Assembly: GCF_030295385.1 (NCBI RefSeq)
Contig: NZ_AP027079.1
Location: 372,001 to 436,000, forward strand
Source: Geothrix oryzae
GTDB lineage: Bacteria > Acidobacteriota > Holophagae > Holophagales > Holophagaceae
Length of the DNA: 64,000 nucleotides
Direction: 5' to 3'
Below are positions 1-8,853 of this stretch, piece after piece (the first letter of the stretch is position 1; every line of letters starts with the position of its first letter). The translations under genes were made by a program, and so were the position numbers. The notes under the pieces are model-generated. The model was not told the DNA's origin. It ran no database searches and saw only the letters and a list, made by a program, of their open reading frames with translations.

Positions 1-2162
1 CGGGTGAGGAACTCGTTGGCGGTGTAGACGCCCTTGTACTCCTCGCCGGGGATGCCCATCATCTTGGGCAGGCCGGCACCGGTGCCCATGAAGATGGCGT
101 CGTTCTCCTGGCGGAGATCCTCCAGCGTCATGCTGCGGCCCACCAGGGTGTTCATGACGAACTTCACGCCCAGGCGGCGGAGGGTGTCCACTTCCTGATC
201 CACGATCTTGTTGGGCAGGCGGAACTCGGGGATGCCGTAGAGCATCACGCCGCCGGGCTTGTGGAGGGCGTCGTAGACGGTGACCTGGTGGCCCTTCTTG
301 ATGAGTTCGCCCGCGACCGTGAGGCCCGCGGGCCCCGCGCCGATGACGGCGACCTTCTTGCCCGTGGCCGCCTCGACCGGGGGCAGCTCCTGGGAGCCCA
401 GCATGGAGTCCGAGGCGAAGCGCTCCAGGCGGCCGATGGAGACGGGCAGGCCCTTGATGCCGACCACGCACTTGATCTCGCACTGCTTCTCCTGCGGGCA
501 GACGCGGCCGCAGACGGAGCCCAGCGAGGAGCTCTCCTTGATGACGCGGGCCGCGGCCTGGGGATCGTCATTGACGATCTGCTGGAGGAAGGCCGGGATG
601 TTGATGCTCACCGGGCAGCCTTCGATGCAGGCGGGATGCTTGCACATGATGCAGCGGGCGGCTTCCAGCTTGGCCTGCTCGGGCGACAGGCCCAGGCTCA
701 CCTCATCGAAGTTGCACACGCGCAGCTCCGGCGGCTGGCAGGCCATCTCCTGGCGGGGGATCTTCATCTTCTGGCTGGGCTTGATGGCGCCCAGGTCCAG
801 GTTCTGCCAGTCCAGCTCCGTCACGGGCTCGTTGAGATACTGCGAGTAGTCCACGGGGCCGGTGGCGGCCACGCGGCCGATCTTGCACTCGGAGGGATCG
901 CAGATGTCCTTCTCCTCCTGCTTGTACCAGTCGGACCGCATGCGGAGCATGTTGAAGTCCACCTGGTGACCGTCGAAATCGGGGCCGTCGAAGCAGGCGA
1001 ACTTGGTCTGGCCGCCCACGCTGACGCGGCAGCCGCCGCACATGCCCGTGCCATCGACCATGAGGGCGTTGAGGCTCACGAGGGTGAAGATGCCGTGGGG
1101 CTTCGTCAGGTCGGACACGGCCCGCATCATGGGCAGGGGGCCCACCGCCACCACCTGGGCCACCTTCTCCCGGGCGATGATGTCCTTGAGGGCGTCGGTC
1201 ACCAGGCCCTGGCGGCCCAGGGTGCCGTCATCGGTGGTGATGATCAGTTCGGCGGAGGCCTTGCCCAGCTCGTCGGCCAGCAGCACGCGTTCCCGGCTGC
1301 GGCCGCCCAGGATGGTGATCACGCGGCGGCCCTTGGCGTGTAGCTCCTCGGCCGCGGGCAGGATGGCCGCGGACCCGTAGCCGCCGGCCATCAGGACGAT
1401 GGTGCCCTCCTCCACCAGCTCCGTGGGGGTGCCCATGGGGCCGGCCACGGCGTAGAGGCGGTCGCCCGCGCTGAGCCTGCCCATGGCCTGGGTCGTGGCG
1501 CCCACCTCCTGCATGATGAAGTGGATGTAGCCGCGGCGGGCATCGCCGCCGGCGAGGGTGAGGGGGATGCGCTCGCTCTCGGGGAAGGGGGCCACCATGA
1601 AGAACTGGCCGGGCTTGCGGCCCCGGGCCACCTGGGGGGCCTGCACGATGAAGGACCAGGTCTCGGGGGCGATGAGCTTCTTCTCGAGGATGAGGTAGCC
1701 GTCCTGGGTCTCGTCGTCGGACCAGTAGAGGGTCTTGCCCTTGAGCAGGGGGAGCATCAGGTGCTCCTCGGTCTCGATGTGCTCGCGGATCAGGTCCACC
1801 AGCCGCTGGCCCAGCAGGGTGAGGGAGCGGGGCGCGCGCACTTGGCCGTCGTTGATCTCGGCCAGCAGCTGCAGGTTCAGATCCCACATCTGGCGGTGGT
1901 CCTCGTGCAGGCGCTGGTGCAGGGATTCGGCGCCGATCTCCTCCAGGAGGGGGAACAGCTCCCGCTCCTCGGCCTCGTTGTGGACGCGCAGCACCTCGAA
2001 GATCCACCGGGCGCCCCGGTCCACGCCCTTCCAGTCGCCGGCGCCCAGGGCTTCGGACATGCGCGTGAGCTGGCCCTGGGCCTCCTCATGGGTGGCGTGC
2101 CAGTTCGGCGTGGGGAGATTCCCAGTGCTGATCAGGTTCGTGGCCGCTTCGGACTCAGACAT
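1..2162 (-). CDS. Hemerythrin-NfnA-NfnB fusion: ferredoxin/NAD(P)H transhydrogenase-like flavoprotein (3' end cut by window)
   Basis: The reverse frame stays open from an ATG at 2162 (GGAGG five bases upstream) to the window edge, about 720 codons. Residues 20-140 look like a hemerythrin HHE domain, with candidate ligands His61/Glu65, His86/His89 and His128/Glu132. Residues of roughly 160-430 match the NfnA/SudB ferredoxin-NADP reductase subunit, including a CGGC plus downstream Cys [2Fe-2S] site after VDGTGM. The rest matches the NfnB/GltD-like large subunit: CIMCKHPACIEGCP and CGRVCP cluster motifs and the GAGPAG dinucleotide-binding loop. NfnAB couples NADH, NADPH and ferredoxin by flavin electron bifurcation in the cytoplasm. 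NfnA and NfnB are usually separate proteins, and a hemerythrin head is unusual. An O2-, NO- or iron-sensing role for that head is inference. A simpler alternative is a glutamate synthase small-subunit paralogue. Confidence 0.88.
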   Translation of the reverse strand, partial: MSESEAATNLISTGNLPTPNWHATHEEAQGQLTRMSEALGAGDWKGVDRGARWIFEVLRVHNEAEERELFPLLEEIGAESLHQRLHEDHRQMWDLNLQLLAEINDGQVRAPRSLTLLGQRLVDLIREHIETEEHLMLPLLKGKTLYWSDDETQDGYLILEKKLIAPETWSFIVQAPQVARGRKPGQFFMVAPFPESERIPLTLAGGDARRGYIHFIMQEVGATTQAMGRLSAGDRLYAVAGPMGTPTELVEEGTIVLMAGGYGSAAILPAAEELHAKGRRVITILGGRSRERVLLADELGKASAELIITTDDGTLGRQGLVTDALKDIIAREKVAQVVAVGPLPMMRAVSDLTKPHGIFTLVSLNALMVDGTGMCGGCRVSVGGQTKFACFDGPDFDGHQVDFNMLRMRSDWYKQEEKDICDPSECKIGRVAATGPVDYSQYLNEPVTELDWQNLDLGAIKPSQKMKIPRQEMACQPPELRVCNFDEVSLGLSPEQAKLEAARCIMCKHPACIEGCPVSINIPAFLQQIVNDDPQAAARVIKESSSLGSVCGRVCPQEKQCEIKCVVGIKGLPVSIGRLERFASDSMLGSQELPPVEAATGKKVAVIGAGPAGLTVAGELIKKGHQVTVYDALHKPGGVMLYGIPEFRLPNKIVDQEVDTLRRLGVKFVMNTLVGRSMTLEDLRQENDAIFMGTGAGLPKMMGIPGEEYKGVYTANEFLT

Positions 2163-2316
2163 GGAGGCCTCCAGATCCGTTCAGCATGCGATGACGGGAG
2201 GGGGAATTCTGTGTCTAAAAACCTAATTGGGAACACTTGTGACCCATGCCACAGGGCGCTGGAATCGCAAGGACTTAGCTAACGAAAAAGGCATTCCGAA
2301 TGGATCATCCAGTCGT

Positions 2317-4953
2317 TCATCTCCGCGGTGGATCGGTGAGGATGTCCCGAATTTTCGCCACCAGCTCCCTCACCCGGAACGGTTTCTGGAGGAAGCCGTC
2401 CGGGGGGAAGTCCTCCAGGGACTCCAGGGACTCTTTCTGGGTGTACCCGCTGGTGAGGAGGACCCGCATGCCGGGAGCCAGTTCCCGGATCTTCCGGAAG
2501 GCCTCCGCCCCGCCCATGCGGGGCATGGTCATGTCGAGCAGCACCAGATCCACGGAGGCCCGGCCCGCCTGGATCACCTCCACGGCCTCCAGGCCGTCCC
2601 GGGCCTCCAGCACCTGGAAGCCCGCGTTCTCGAGGGCGGTGCGGGCGAGGTCGCGCAGGATGGCCTCGTCGTCCACCACCAGCACGGTCCCCGACACCGC
2701 GGGCCGGGGCTGGGCATCGGGGGGCGGGATGGTGACGGTGGCCTCGCCGGCGGGGAAGAGCAGGATGAAGGTCGTGCCTTCGCCCGGCGTGCTCTCCACC
2801 CGGATGCCCGCCCGGTGGCCGCGCACGATGCCGAGCATGGCGGAGAGGCCCAGGCCCCGGCCCGTGAACTTGGTGGTGAAGAAGGGGTCGAAGATGCGGC
2901 CGATGGTCTCCGCGTCCATTCCGCTACCGTCGTCTTCCACCTCCATGCGGACATAGAGGCCGGGGTCCAGCACCTGGCCCGGGAAGGCGGCGGAGAGCTG
3001 AGCCCGGGTGTACTCGGCCGCCCGCGTGCGGAGGGTGATCTTCCCCGGCCGGTCGCCGATGGCCTCGGAGGCGTTGATCACCAGGTTCATCACGACCTGC
3101 TGGAACTGCGCGCTGTCGGCTTCCACGGGCGGGAGGCCGGGCTGGAGGTCTCGGCGCAGGACCACCTTCTTGGAGATGGAGACCGACAGCAGGTCGCCCA
3201 TCTCGACGATGATGCCGTTCAGATCCAGGGGCTGGACCGAGAAGTGGGCCTTGCCCGCGTAGGCCAGCAGCTGGCGGGCCAGGTCGGCGCCGCGCTGGGT
3301 GGTGGCCTCGACGCGCTGGAGGGCGTGCAGGAGGCGGGGATTGCCCTTGGCGAGGTCCAGGGCCACTTCGGTATTGCCCAGGATGGCCGTGAGGAGGTTG
3401 TTGAAGTCGTGGGCGATGCCCCCGGCGAGGACACCCAGGCTCTCCAGCTTCTGGGCCTGGCGCAGGGCGCTCTCCGCCCGCCGGCGCTCCGTGACATCGT
3501 CGGCCATGAAGATGGCGCCGAGGAAGCGGCCCCGCTCGTCGCGCAGCGCCGTGTTGTACCAATCGCAGAGGATCCGCTGGCCGGTCCGGGTGAGGTTCTC
3601 CATGGTGGCCCGGATGCCATCCGTGCCGCTGAGCAGGGCTTCCCGGTGGGCGGCCACCCCCTCCTGCCCTTCCTTGGGAACGAGGTCCCGGGTGTCCTTG
3701 CCGAGGGCCTCCTCCCGGGTGTAGCCGAAGATCCGCTCCGCGGCCGGATTCCACTCGCGGATCCGGAAGGCGCCGTCGGTCTCGATCACGGCCAGGGGCG
3801 TGGATTCCAGGTGGCTGCGGTTCCGCTGAAGGGCCTCGAACAGCGTCGCGTTCATGTCGTGGGCCAGGGCGAGCGCCCGCACCCTCGTGCCGGCCAGGGA
3901 CCAGACCACGGCCGCCAGGGAGAGGCTGATGACGAGGCCGCCGATCAGCAGGTGCAGGGGTTGGTTCCGCCCTTCGGTGCGGTAGAAGCCAGGCTTGACC
4001 GCGTAGCGGAGCTGCCAGCCGCGGCCTCCGGCCTCCAGTTTCTGGACCGCATCAGGCGCCCCGCCCTGGGGCCAGCCCTCGCTGGCCATCAGCTGCTGGG
4101 GCCCCTGGGGAGCGAAGGCGTCCACGAGGCTCAGGGCCACGCCGGCGTCTTCGCCCAGGAGGAGATCTTCCATGAGGGGTTGGAGGAGGATCCCCGCGGA
4201 AACCCAACCCTTGAGGAGGCGATGGCGCTCCTCGGGCGAACCCGGCAAGCCGGGCCCCGAATAGATGGGCATGAACAGGGCCACGGCATCCTGGCGGCCC
4301 TCCTTGAGGGTGAAGTAGAGCAGCCCGGACAGCGTGGGCTGGCCCGTTTCGGCCGCGCGCTCGGCCGCGAGGCGCTGGGTGGGGCTGACGCCGACATCGA
4401 GTCCCAGGGCGGCCGCCCCCCGGGCGCCCGATTCGCAGAGCTCGATGATGAGGTGGTCCGCATCCTGGCCCGGGGGTCGAAGGGGCAGGGGATCCGAGAT
4501 CGGTCGATGGTAGCGGTCCCTCAGCTGGGGTCGGTCCCGCAGGAAGTCGTCCAGGTCGGCGGCGGGAACGCGGCGGATGAAGGCCAGGCTCGACAGGCCC
4601 GGGTGCCGTTCCTGGAGGGCCAGGGAACCCACGAAGGCCCGCCACTCCTCCACGCCGGGCTCGCCCCGGTCCGCGGCGAACATGCCCTGGGCCCCCCGCA
4701 CGATGTCCTCGTAGCGGCCCAGCCGGTTTTTCAGGCTCTGCTCGGTGCGACCCACGAACCGGTTGAGCCGGGCCAGGTCCCGCTGTTCCTGGTTGCGGCG
4801 GGCGACGCTCCAGGACAGCAGCGTGGCGCCCAGGCTCACCAGCAGGACGGCCAGGGCGAGCAGGGACGGGCCTCGCGGTGAGGTGAGCGGAGGGGGGGCT
4901 GGGAGCGTGGGCGCCGTCATGGGAGGGATGGAAACCGGCCCCATGGTAGCCAC
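2317..4953 (-). CDS. Membrane CHASE-PAS hybrid sensor histidine kinase with C-terminal receiver
   Basis: The 878-residue protein has a transmembrane helix near residues 30-48, an extracytoplasmic CHASE-like region, and a second helix near 325-345. A PAS domain follows (ESTPLAVIETDGAF, WNPAAERIFGY), then the phosphoacceptor motif GGIAHDFNNLL, an HATPase domain (DDGSGMD, GRGLGLS) and a receiver (VLVVDDE, phosphoacceptor in LVLLDMTMPRMGG). It should autophosphorylate on His in response to an external ligand and pass phosphate to its own receiver Asp. AHDFNN is typical of the NtrB-like HisKA subgroup. AGGTGG lies six bases before the chosen ATG; the internal Met at codon 12 has no ribosome site. 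No output partner is adjacent. The ligand cannot be inferred. Confidence 0.93.
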   Translation of the reverse strand: MATMGPVSIPPMTAPTLPAPPPLTSPRGPSLLALAVLLVSLGATLLSWSVARRNQEQRDLARLNRFVGRTEQSLKNRLGRYEDIVRGAQGMFAADRGEPGVEEWRAFVGSLALQERHPGLSSLAFIRRVPAADLDDFLRDRPQLRDRYHRPISDPLPLRPPGQDADHLIIELCESGARGAAALGLDVGVSPTQRLAAERAAETGQPTLSGLLYFTLKEGRQDAVALFMPIYSGPGLPGSPEERHRLLKGWVSAGILLQPLMEDLLLGEDAGVALSLVDAFAPQGPQQLMASEGWPQGGAPDAVQKLEAGGRGWQLRYAVKPGFYRTEGRNQPLHLLIGGLVISLSLAAVVWSLAGTRVRALALAHDMNATLFEALQRNRSHLESTPLAVIETDGAFRIREWNPAAERIFGYTREEALGKDTRDLVPKEGQEGVAAHREALLSGTDGIRATMENLTRTGQRILCDWYNTALRDERGRFLGAIFMADDVTERRRAESALRQAQKLESLGVLAGGIAHDFNNLLTAILGNTEVALDLAKGNPRLLHALQRVEATTQRGADLARQLLAYAGKAHFSVQPLDLNGIIVEMGDLLSVSISKKVVLRRDLQPGLPPVEADSAQFQQVVMNLVINASEAIGDRPGKITLRTRAAEYTRAQLSAAFPGQVLDPGLYVRMEVEDDGSGMDAETIGRIFDPFFTTKFTGRGLGLSAMLGIVRGHRAGIRVESTPGEGTTFILLFPAGEATVTIPPPDAQPRPAVSGTVLVVDDEAILRDLARTALENAGFQVLEARDGLEAVEVIQAGRASVDLVLLDMTMPRMGGAEAFRKIRELAPGMRVLLTSGYTQKESLESLEDFPPDGFLQKPFRVRELVAKIRDILTDPPRR

Positions 4954-5017
4954 CTGGGCCCGGTTGCACCCTCGGGATCTTCCATGCGGTAGGGTGGATG
5001 CTGCTGGAGAGTTGCCC

Positions 5018-5464
5018 GTGGACCTGCTCGATGAATTCCTGCCCTACGCCCAGAGCTGCCTGAAGCACCCTTCGGAGCGGGCCCGCCTGGGGCTCCTTCT
5101 CACCCACTGGGTGGGTAAGTGGCGCGGCAAGCACCGGGTGTTCGACTACTCCCGCAGCCACCACGGGGCCTTCCTGCACTTCAACCAGCTCATGGACGGG
5201 AAGTGGGTCCAGGCCTTCACCTTCGTGGCCACGCGGCGCGAGGGCGTCTGCCTCCGGGGGCCCGAGCCGGACCGGGCCCGGAAGTCCCACAAGTTCCGCC
5301 ACAACCCCCTGGACGCCGCCCCCCTGGACGCCCTGTTTGAGGCCTGGTCCCAGCATCCCGAGGCCCGTCCGGCGGGCCGCGCCGTGGAGTTCTTCCTGGA
5401 GGAGACCCCGGACGAGGTGTGGGCCGCCTGCCTGGCCGAGGTCCTCACCTATCTCGGCGCCTGA
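5018..5464 (+). CDS. Small protein of unknown function (148 aa)
   Basis: This frame starts at a GTG preceded by GGAGAG and ends with TGA, giving 148 residues. I do not recognise the family. The protein has no signal peptide or membrane segment. It contains a His/aromatic-rich stretch (KHRVFDYSRSHHGAFLHFNQ) followed by a basic patch (RKSHKFRHN) and an acidic C-terminal helix (LEETPDEVWAACLAEVL). Codon use resembles that of the neighbouring genes, so it is probably real. It lies divergent from the CHASE kinase, with only about 60 bases between the starts. An in-frame extension upstream runs into the opposite-strand kinase and is unlikely to be coding. Confidence 0.6.
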   Translation: MDLLDEFLPYAQSCLKHPSERARLGLLLTHWVGKWRGKHRVFDYSRSHHGAFLHFNQLMDGKWVQAFTFVATRREGVCLRGPEPDRARKSHKFRHNPLDAAPLDALFEAWSQHPEARPAGRAVEFFLEETPDEVWAACLAEVLTYLGA

Positions 5465-5510
5465 CGGCTTGCGGACCTGCCCGGCTTTCGGGCATGGTGT
5501 CAGGACCGTC

Positions 5511-5579
5511 ATGCCGACTCCCCGCAGCTTTTTCGCCTTCAGCTTTCGCACCCCGGGTGCGAGGGTGGGCGGCTTCTAG
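5511..5579 (+). CDS. pheL: Phenylalanine-rich leader peptide of pheA (PheL-like)
   Basis: A 22-codon frame with ATG at 5511, AGGA five bases upstream, and a TAG stop encodes MPTPRSFFAFSFRTPG plus six more residues. Five of 22 residues are Phe, four of them packed in FFAFSF, closely resembling the Phe run in the enterobacterial pheA leader peptide. It ends 22 bases before a strong GC hairpin and 69 bases before pheA. In known systems, ribosome stalling at Phe codons when charged tRNA-Phe is scarce prevents terminator formation. The peptide and its position are seen directly; the attenuation mechanism is inferred. Confidence 0.75.
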   Translation: MPTPRSFFAFSFRTPGARVGGF

Positions 5580-5601
5580 ACCTGAACCGCTTCCGCCATC
5601 G

Positions 5602-5629
5602 CCCCCGAGACCTCACGGCTCGGGGGTTT
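5602..5629 (+). terminator. Attenuator-type terminator hairpin before pheA
   Basis: CCCCCGAG (5602-5609) pairs perfectly with CTCGGGGG (5619-5626) around a 9-base loop and is followed by TTTC. It sits between the Phe-rich leader peptide and the pheA ribosome site. An earlier hairpin, CGCACC/GGTGCG with a 3-base loop (5547-5561), lies inside the leader frame just after the Phe codons. GGGCG at 5567-5571 could pair with CGCCC at 5600-5604, overlapping the terminator's 5' arm, and might act as an antiterminator. The T-tract is short, so efficiency is uncertain. Confidence 0.65.
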
Positions 5630-5648
5630 CTGCATTTCAGGAGCTCCC

Positions 5649-6746
5649 ATGATCCCGATGCCCTCCGATCCCCTCCAGGGCCTGCGCCAGGCCATCGACC
5701 GCGTGGACGACGAGCTGCTGTCGCTGCTGAACCGGCGGGCCGCCCTGGCCGCCGAGGTGGGCCACCTGAAGACGGCCGCCGGGCCCGAGGCGCTCTTCCA
5801 CGCCCCGAAGCGCGAGCGGGAAGTCCTCGCCCGCCTGGAGGCGGAGAACGGCGGGCCCTTTCCGGCTCCGGCCGTGCGCACGATCTTCCAGGAGATCATG
5901 AGCGCCTGCCTCAGCCTGGAGAAGCCGCTCCGGGTGGCCTTCCTGGGGCCCGAGGGCACCTTCACCCACCTGGCGGCCCGCCACCAGTTCGGCGGCTCCA
6001 GCCAGTCCCTGCCCCAGGGCACCATCCAGGCCGTGTTCCAGGCCGTGGAGCGGGCCCGGGCCGAGTACGGCGTGGTGCCCGTGGAGAACGCCACTGAAGG
6101 AGCGGTGGACTCCACGCTGGACGCCTTCCTCGACAGTCCTCTGCGGATCTGTGCGGAGATCCTGCTGCCCGTGGACCAGGCGCTGCTGCTGCGGCCCGAG
6201 CTCGATCTGGGGGCCGTGCGCCGGGTTTATTCCCATCCCCAGGCCCTGGGCCAGTGCCGCCGCTGGCTGGAGGCGCACCTGCCCCAGGCCGACCGCATCG
6301 AGGCGCCGTCCACCTCCGAAGCGGCGCGCCTGGCGCGGGAGGACGCAGAGGGCGCCGCCGTGGCCTCGGAGCTGGCCGCGGAGCTGTTCGGCCTCAAGGT
6401 GGCCGAGACGCGGATCCAGGATCTGGCCGCCAACGCCACCCGCTTCCTGGTGCTGGGGCCGAAGGCCGCCGAGCCCACCGGGCGCGACCGCACCACCCTG
6501 CTGGCCATGGCCCAGGATGGCCCCGGCGCCCTCCTCCACCTGCTGGAGCCCCTGGCCCGCCGCGGGCTGAACCTCAGCCGCATCCAGAGCCGTCCCACCC
6601 GCCGCAAGCTCTGGGAGTACGCCTTCTTCCTCGACATCGAAGGCCACGCCGCCGACGCCCCCATGGCCGAGGCCCTGGCCGAACTGAAGGGCGCCTGCGC
6701 CTCGATGAAGGTGCTGGGCAGCTATCCGAGGGCGGGGGAAATGTGA
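5649..6746 (+). CDS. pheA: Bifunctional chorismate mutase/prephenate dehydratase (P-protein)
   Basis: The 365-residue enzyme converts chorismate to prephenate and then to phenylpyruvate for Phe synthesis. Residues 8-90 form an AroQ-type chorismate mutase (IDRVDDELLSLLNRR). Residues 95-270 are the dehydratase (VAFLGPEGTFTHLAA, PVENATEGAV, and the TRF motif in ANATRFLVLG). The C-terminal ACT domain contains QSRPTRRKLWEY, matching the ESRP-like Phe-binding segment, so feedback inhibition by Phe is expected. AGGAG lies six bases before the ATG. It follows a Phe-rich leader and hairpin, which suggests transcriptional control as well. Confidence 0.96.
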   Translation: MIPMPSDPLQGLRQAIDRVDDELLSLLNRRAALAAEVGHLKTAAGPEALFHAPKREREVLARLEAENGGPFPAPAVRTIFQEIMSACLSLEKPLRVAFLGPEGTFTHLAARHQFGGSSQSLPQGTIQAVFQAVERARAEYGVVPVENATEGAVDSTLDAFLDSPLRICAEILLPVDQALLLRPELDLGAVRRVYSHPQALGQCRRWLEAHLPQADRIEAPSTSEAARLAREDAEGAAVASELAAELFGLKVAETRIQDLAANATRFLVLGPKAAEPTGRDRTTLLAMAQDGPGALLHLLEPLARRGLNLSRIQSRPTRRKLWEYAFFLDIEGHAADAPMAEALAELKGACASMKVLGSYPRAGEM

Positions 6747-6750
6747 GGGC

Positions 6751-7779
6751 CTACTGCGCCACGCTCCACGCCATCTGGTTCCGGTAGTCCGTCACGAACC
6801 GCTTCTTCTCGGCGGAGTAGTTGCAGCCGCCGCCCGTGCTGGCGGGGCCGATGGCGACGAGGCCCAGGTCGATGCGGGCAGGGAAGGCGGCGAGGGCGCG
6901 GTCCACCGCTTTTTGGGCGGTGAGGCCCTTGGCCAGCAGGTCGTAGGTGGTCTTGGCCACCAGGTGCCTGACGATGTCCTCGCCATTGCCGGTGCAGGCC
7001 ACAGCGCCCTTGGGGCCGGCGTAGATGCCCGCGCCGTACATGGGCACATCGCCCACGCGGCCGTAGAAGGTGATGGTGGTGCCTCCGGTGCTGATGGCGG
7101 CGGCGAAATGCCCCTGGGCGTCCCGGGTGACGCAGCCCACGGTATCGGGGGAGCCCAGGGCCTCTTTCAAGGGGGTGGGGAAGTTCCAGGCCTTCTTCCA
7201 GTCGTAGCGCTTCCAGGCCTCGATCTGGCGCGGATCCGAGCCCTGGAGGATGCTCTGCACGCGCTGGAAGCGGGCCCGGTTCTCGGCGCAGGTGGGGTCG
7301 TAGTCGGGAAATCCCATGGCCCGGGCGAAGCGCGTGGCGCCCTCGCCCACGATGAGGAGGTGGGGCGTGTCCATGACCTTGCGGGCCACCAGCACGGGGT
7401 TCTTCACCCGCTCGATGGCGGCCACGGCCCCGAAGCCGCCGGTGGCGCCGTCCATGCAGGCGGCGTCCATCTGGATGGTCTTGCCGTCGAGGCGGATGTT
7501 GGCGCCGGTGCCGGCGTTGAAGCGGGGATCATCTTCCAGCACCATCACGCCGGCCAGGGCCGCATCCAGGGCGGCGGCGCCGGTCTTCAGGGCGGCCAGG
7601 GCCTTCGCGGCGGCCGGGTCGGTGCCGTCCATGCGCGTGCGGGGACTGCCGGCCCCGCCGTGGACCACAGCCGCGGGAGGTGCGGCGGCAGGAGGCGTGG
7701 CGGCAGGAGGCGCGGCCGCGAGGGCGCCGGCGAGGGTCGCGGCCAGCAGCAGGGTGGCGAAGGGGAGTCGGGTGGTCAT
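6751..7779 (-). CDS. Secreted type 2 L-asparaginase/isoaspartyl peptidase (Ntn-hydrolase)
   Basis: The 342-residue protein begins with a signal peptide (ATLLLAATLAGALAAA) and a short Ala/Pro spacer. VVHGGAG follows, the typical N-terminus of the plant-type asparaginase fold. FNAGTGANIRLDG and the TVGCVTRDAQG segment, whose first Thr is the expected autocleavage nucleophile, complete the active site; STGGTT gives further pocket residues. It would hydrolyse isoaspartyl dipeptides or asparagine in the periplasm. It starts ten bases after the moaA stop on the same strand, so it is probably co-transcribed, although the functions look unrelated. The ribosome site is weak. Confidence 0.9.
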   Translation of the reverse strand: MTTRLPFATLLLAATLAGALAAAPPAATPPAAAPPAAVVHGGAGSPRTRMDGTDPAAAKALAALKTGAAALDAALAGVMVLEDDPRFNAGTGANIRLDGKTIQMDAACMDGATGGFGAVAAIERVKNPVLVARKVMDTPHLLIVGEGATRFARAMGFPDYDPTCAENRARFQRVQSILQGSDPRQIEAWKRYDWKKAWNFPTPLKEALGSPDTVGCVTRDAQGHFAAAISTGGTTITFYGRVGDVPMYGAGIYAGPKGAVACTGNGEDIVRHLVAKTTYDLLAKGLTAQKAVDRALAAFPARIDLGLVAIGPASTGGGCNYSAEKKRFVTDYRNQMAWSVAQ

Positions 7780-7789
7780 GGGGGTTCCG

Positions 7790-8794
7790 TCAGCCGCCGA
7801 TGCGGGACATCTCGACCTTGGGCAGGCCGGGAGTGGCGCCGTGCCGGAGCTCGGAGTAGTGGTCATCCCGCCGTTTCCAGTGGAAGGCCAGGAGGGAGGC
7901 GAGGTCCGCATCGCCGTGGCCGCTGCGGAGGAAGGCCTTGAGGTCGAGCCCCCCGCCCGCGAAGAGGCAGGTGTAGAGGTGGCCGTCGGCGGACAGGCGG
8001 GCCCGGTCGCAGCCCCGGCAGAAGGGGGCCGTGACGGAGGCGATGAGGCCCAACTCGCCCTGGCCGTCGCGGTAGCGCCATTCCCGGGCCACGGCGCCGC
8101 GGGGCGCATCCACGGGCTCCAGGGGCCAGCGCTCGTGGAGGCGGCGATGCACCTCGGCGGCGGGCACCACGGACTCCATTCGCCAGCCGTTGGTGGTGCC
8201 CACATCCATGAACTCGATGAAGCGGAGGGAATGGCCCTGCTCCCGGGCGAAGGCGGCGAGATCCAGGATCTCGTCCTCGTTCACGCCGCGCTGGAGCACG
8301 CAGTTGAGCTTGAGGCGGCTGAAGCCGGCCGCCTTGGCGGCGACGAGGCCCTCCAGCACCCGGGATAGGGGCAGGTCCGTGTCGCTGAGGGCGCGGAAGC
8401 GGTCCGGCCGGAGGGTGTCCAGGCTCACGGTGAGCCGCTTCAGGCCCGCGGCGCGCAGGGCCTCGGCCTGGTCCGGAAGCAGGACGCCGTTGGTGGTGAG
8501 CGCCAGATCCTCGATGCCGGGCACGGCGGCCAGCATCCGCACCAGGCTGGAGAGCTCCCGGCGCATGAGGGGTTCACCCCCGGTGAGCCGGAGCTTGGTG
8601 ACGCCGAGGCCCGCGAAGACCCGCACCAGCCGGGTGATCTCCTCGAAGCTGAGGAGGGCCTCCCGGGGCAGGAAGGGGTAGTCGGGTCCGAAGACCTCCT
8701 TGGGCATGCAATAGGTGCAACGGAAGTTGCACCGGTCGGTGACCGAGATGCGCAGTGCCCTCAGGGGGCGGCCCAGGGTGTCGAGGGGCTCCAT
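7790..8794 (-). CDS. moaA: GTP 3',8-cyclase MoaA (radical SAM)
   Basis: This 334-residue enzyme carries out the first step of molybdenum cofactor synthesis, rearranging GTP to the cyclic pyranopterin monophosphate precursor. The N-terminal radical-SAM cluster motif is CNFRCTYC near residue 22. A second [4Fe-4S] site is seen near the C-terminus (FCRGCDR and a downstream Cys in LYTCLF). LTGGEPLMR and VSLDTL are typical of MoaA, and the chain ends in the activating Gly-Gly. No other moa gene is nearby; a ThiF/MoeB-type E1 lies at 33958-34959. Divergent from the gene at 8854. Confidence 0.97.
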   Translation of the reverse strand: MEPLDTLGRPLRALRISVTDRCNFRCTYCMPKEVFGPDYPFLPREALLSFEEITRLVRVFAGLGVTKLRLTGGEPLMRRELSSLVRMLAAVPGIEDLALTTNGVLLPDQAEALRAAGLKRLTVSLDTLRPDRFRALSDTDLPLSRVLEGLVAAKAAGFSRLKLNCVLQRGVNEDEILDLAAFAREQGHSLRFIEFMDVGTTNGWRMESVVPAAEVHRRLHERWPLEPVDAPRGAVAREWRYRDGQGELGLIASVTAPFCRGCDRARLSADGHLYTCLFAGGGLDLKAFLRSGHGDADLASLLAFHWKRRDDHYSELRHGATPGLPKVEMSRIGG

Positions 8795-8853
8795 ATCCCA
8801 AGCATAAATTCCTTTCCTGCGTCAGAATGGACTGTTTGATTGGATCTCCAAAA

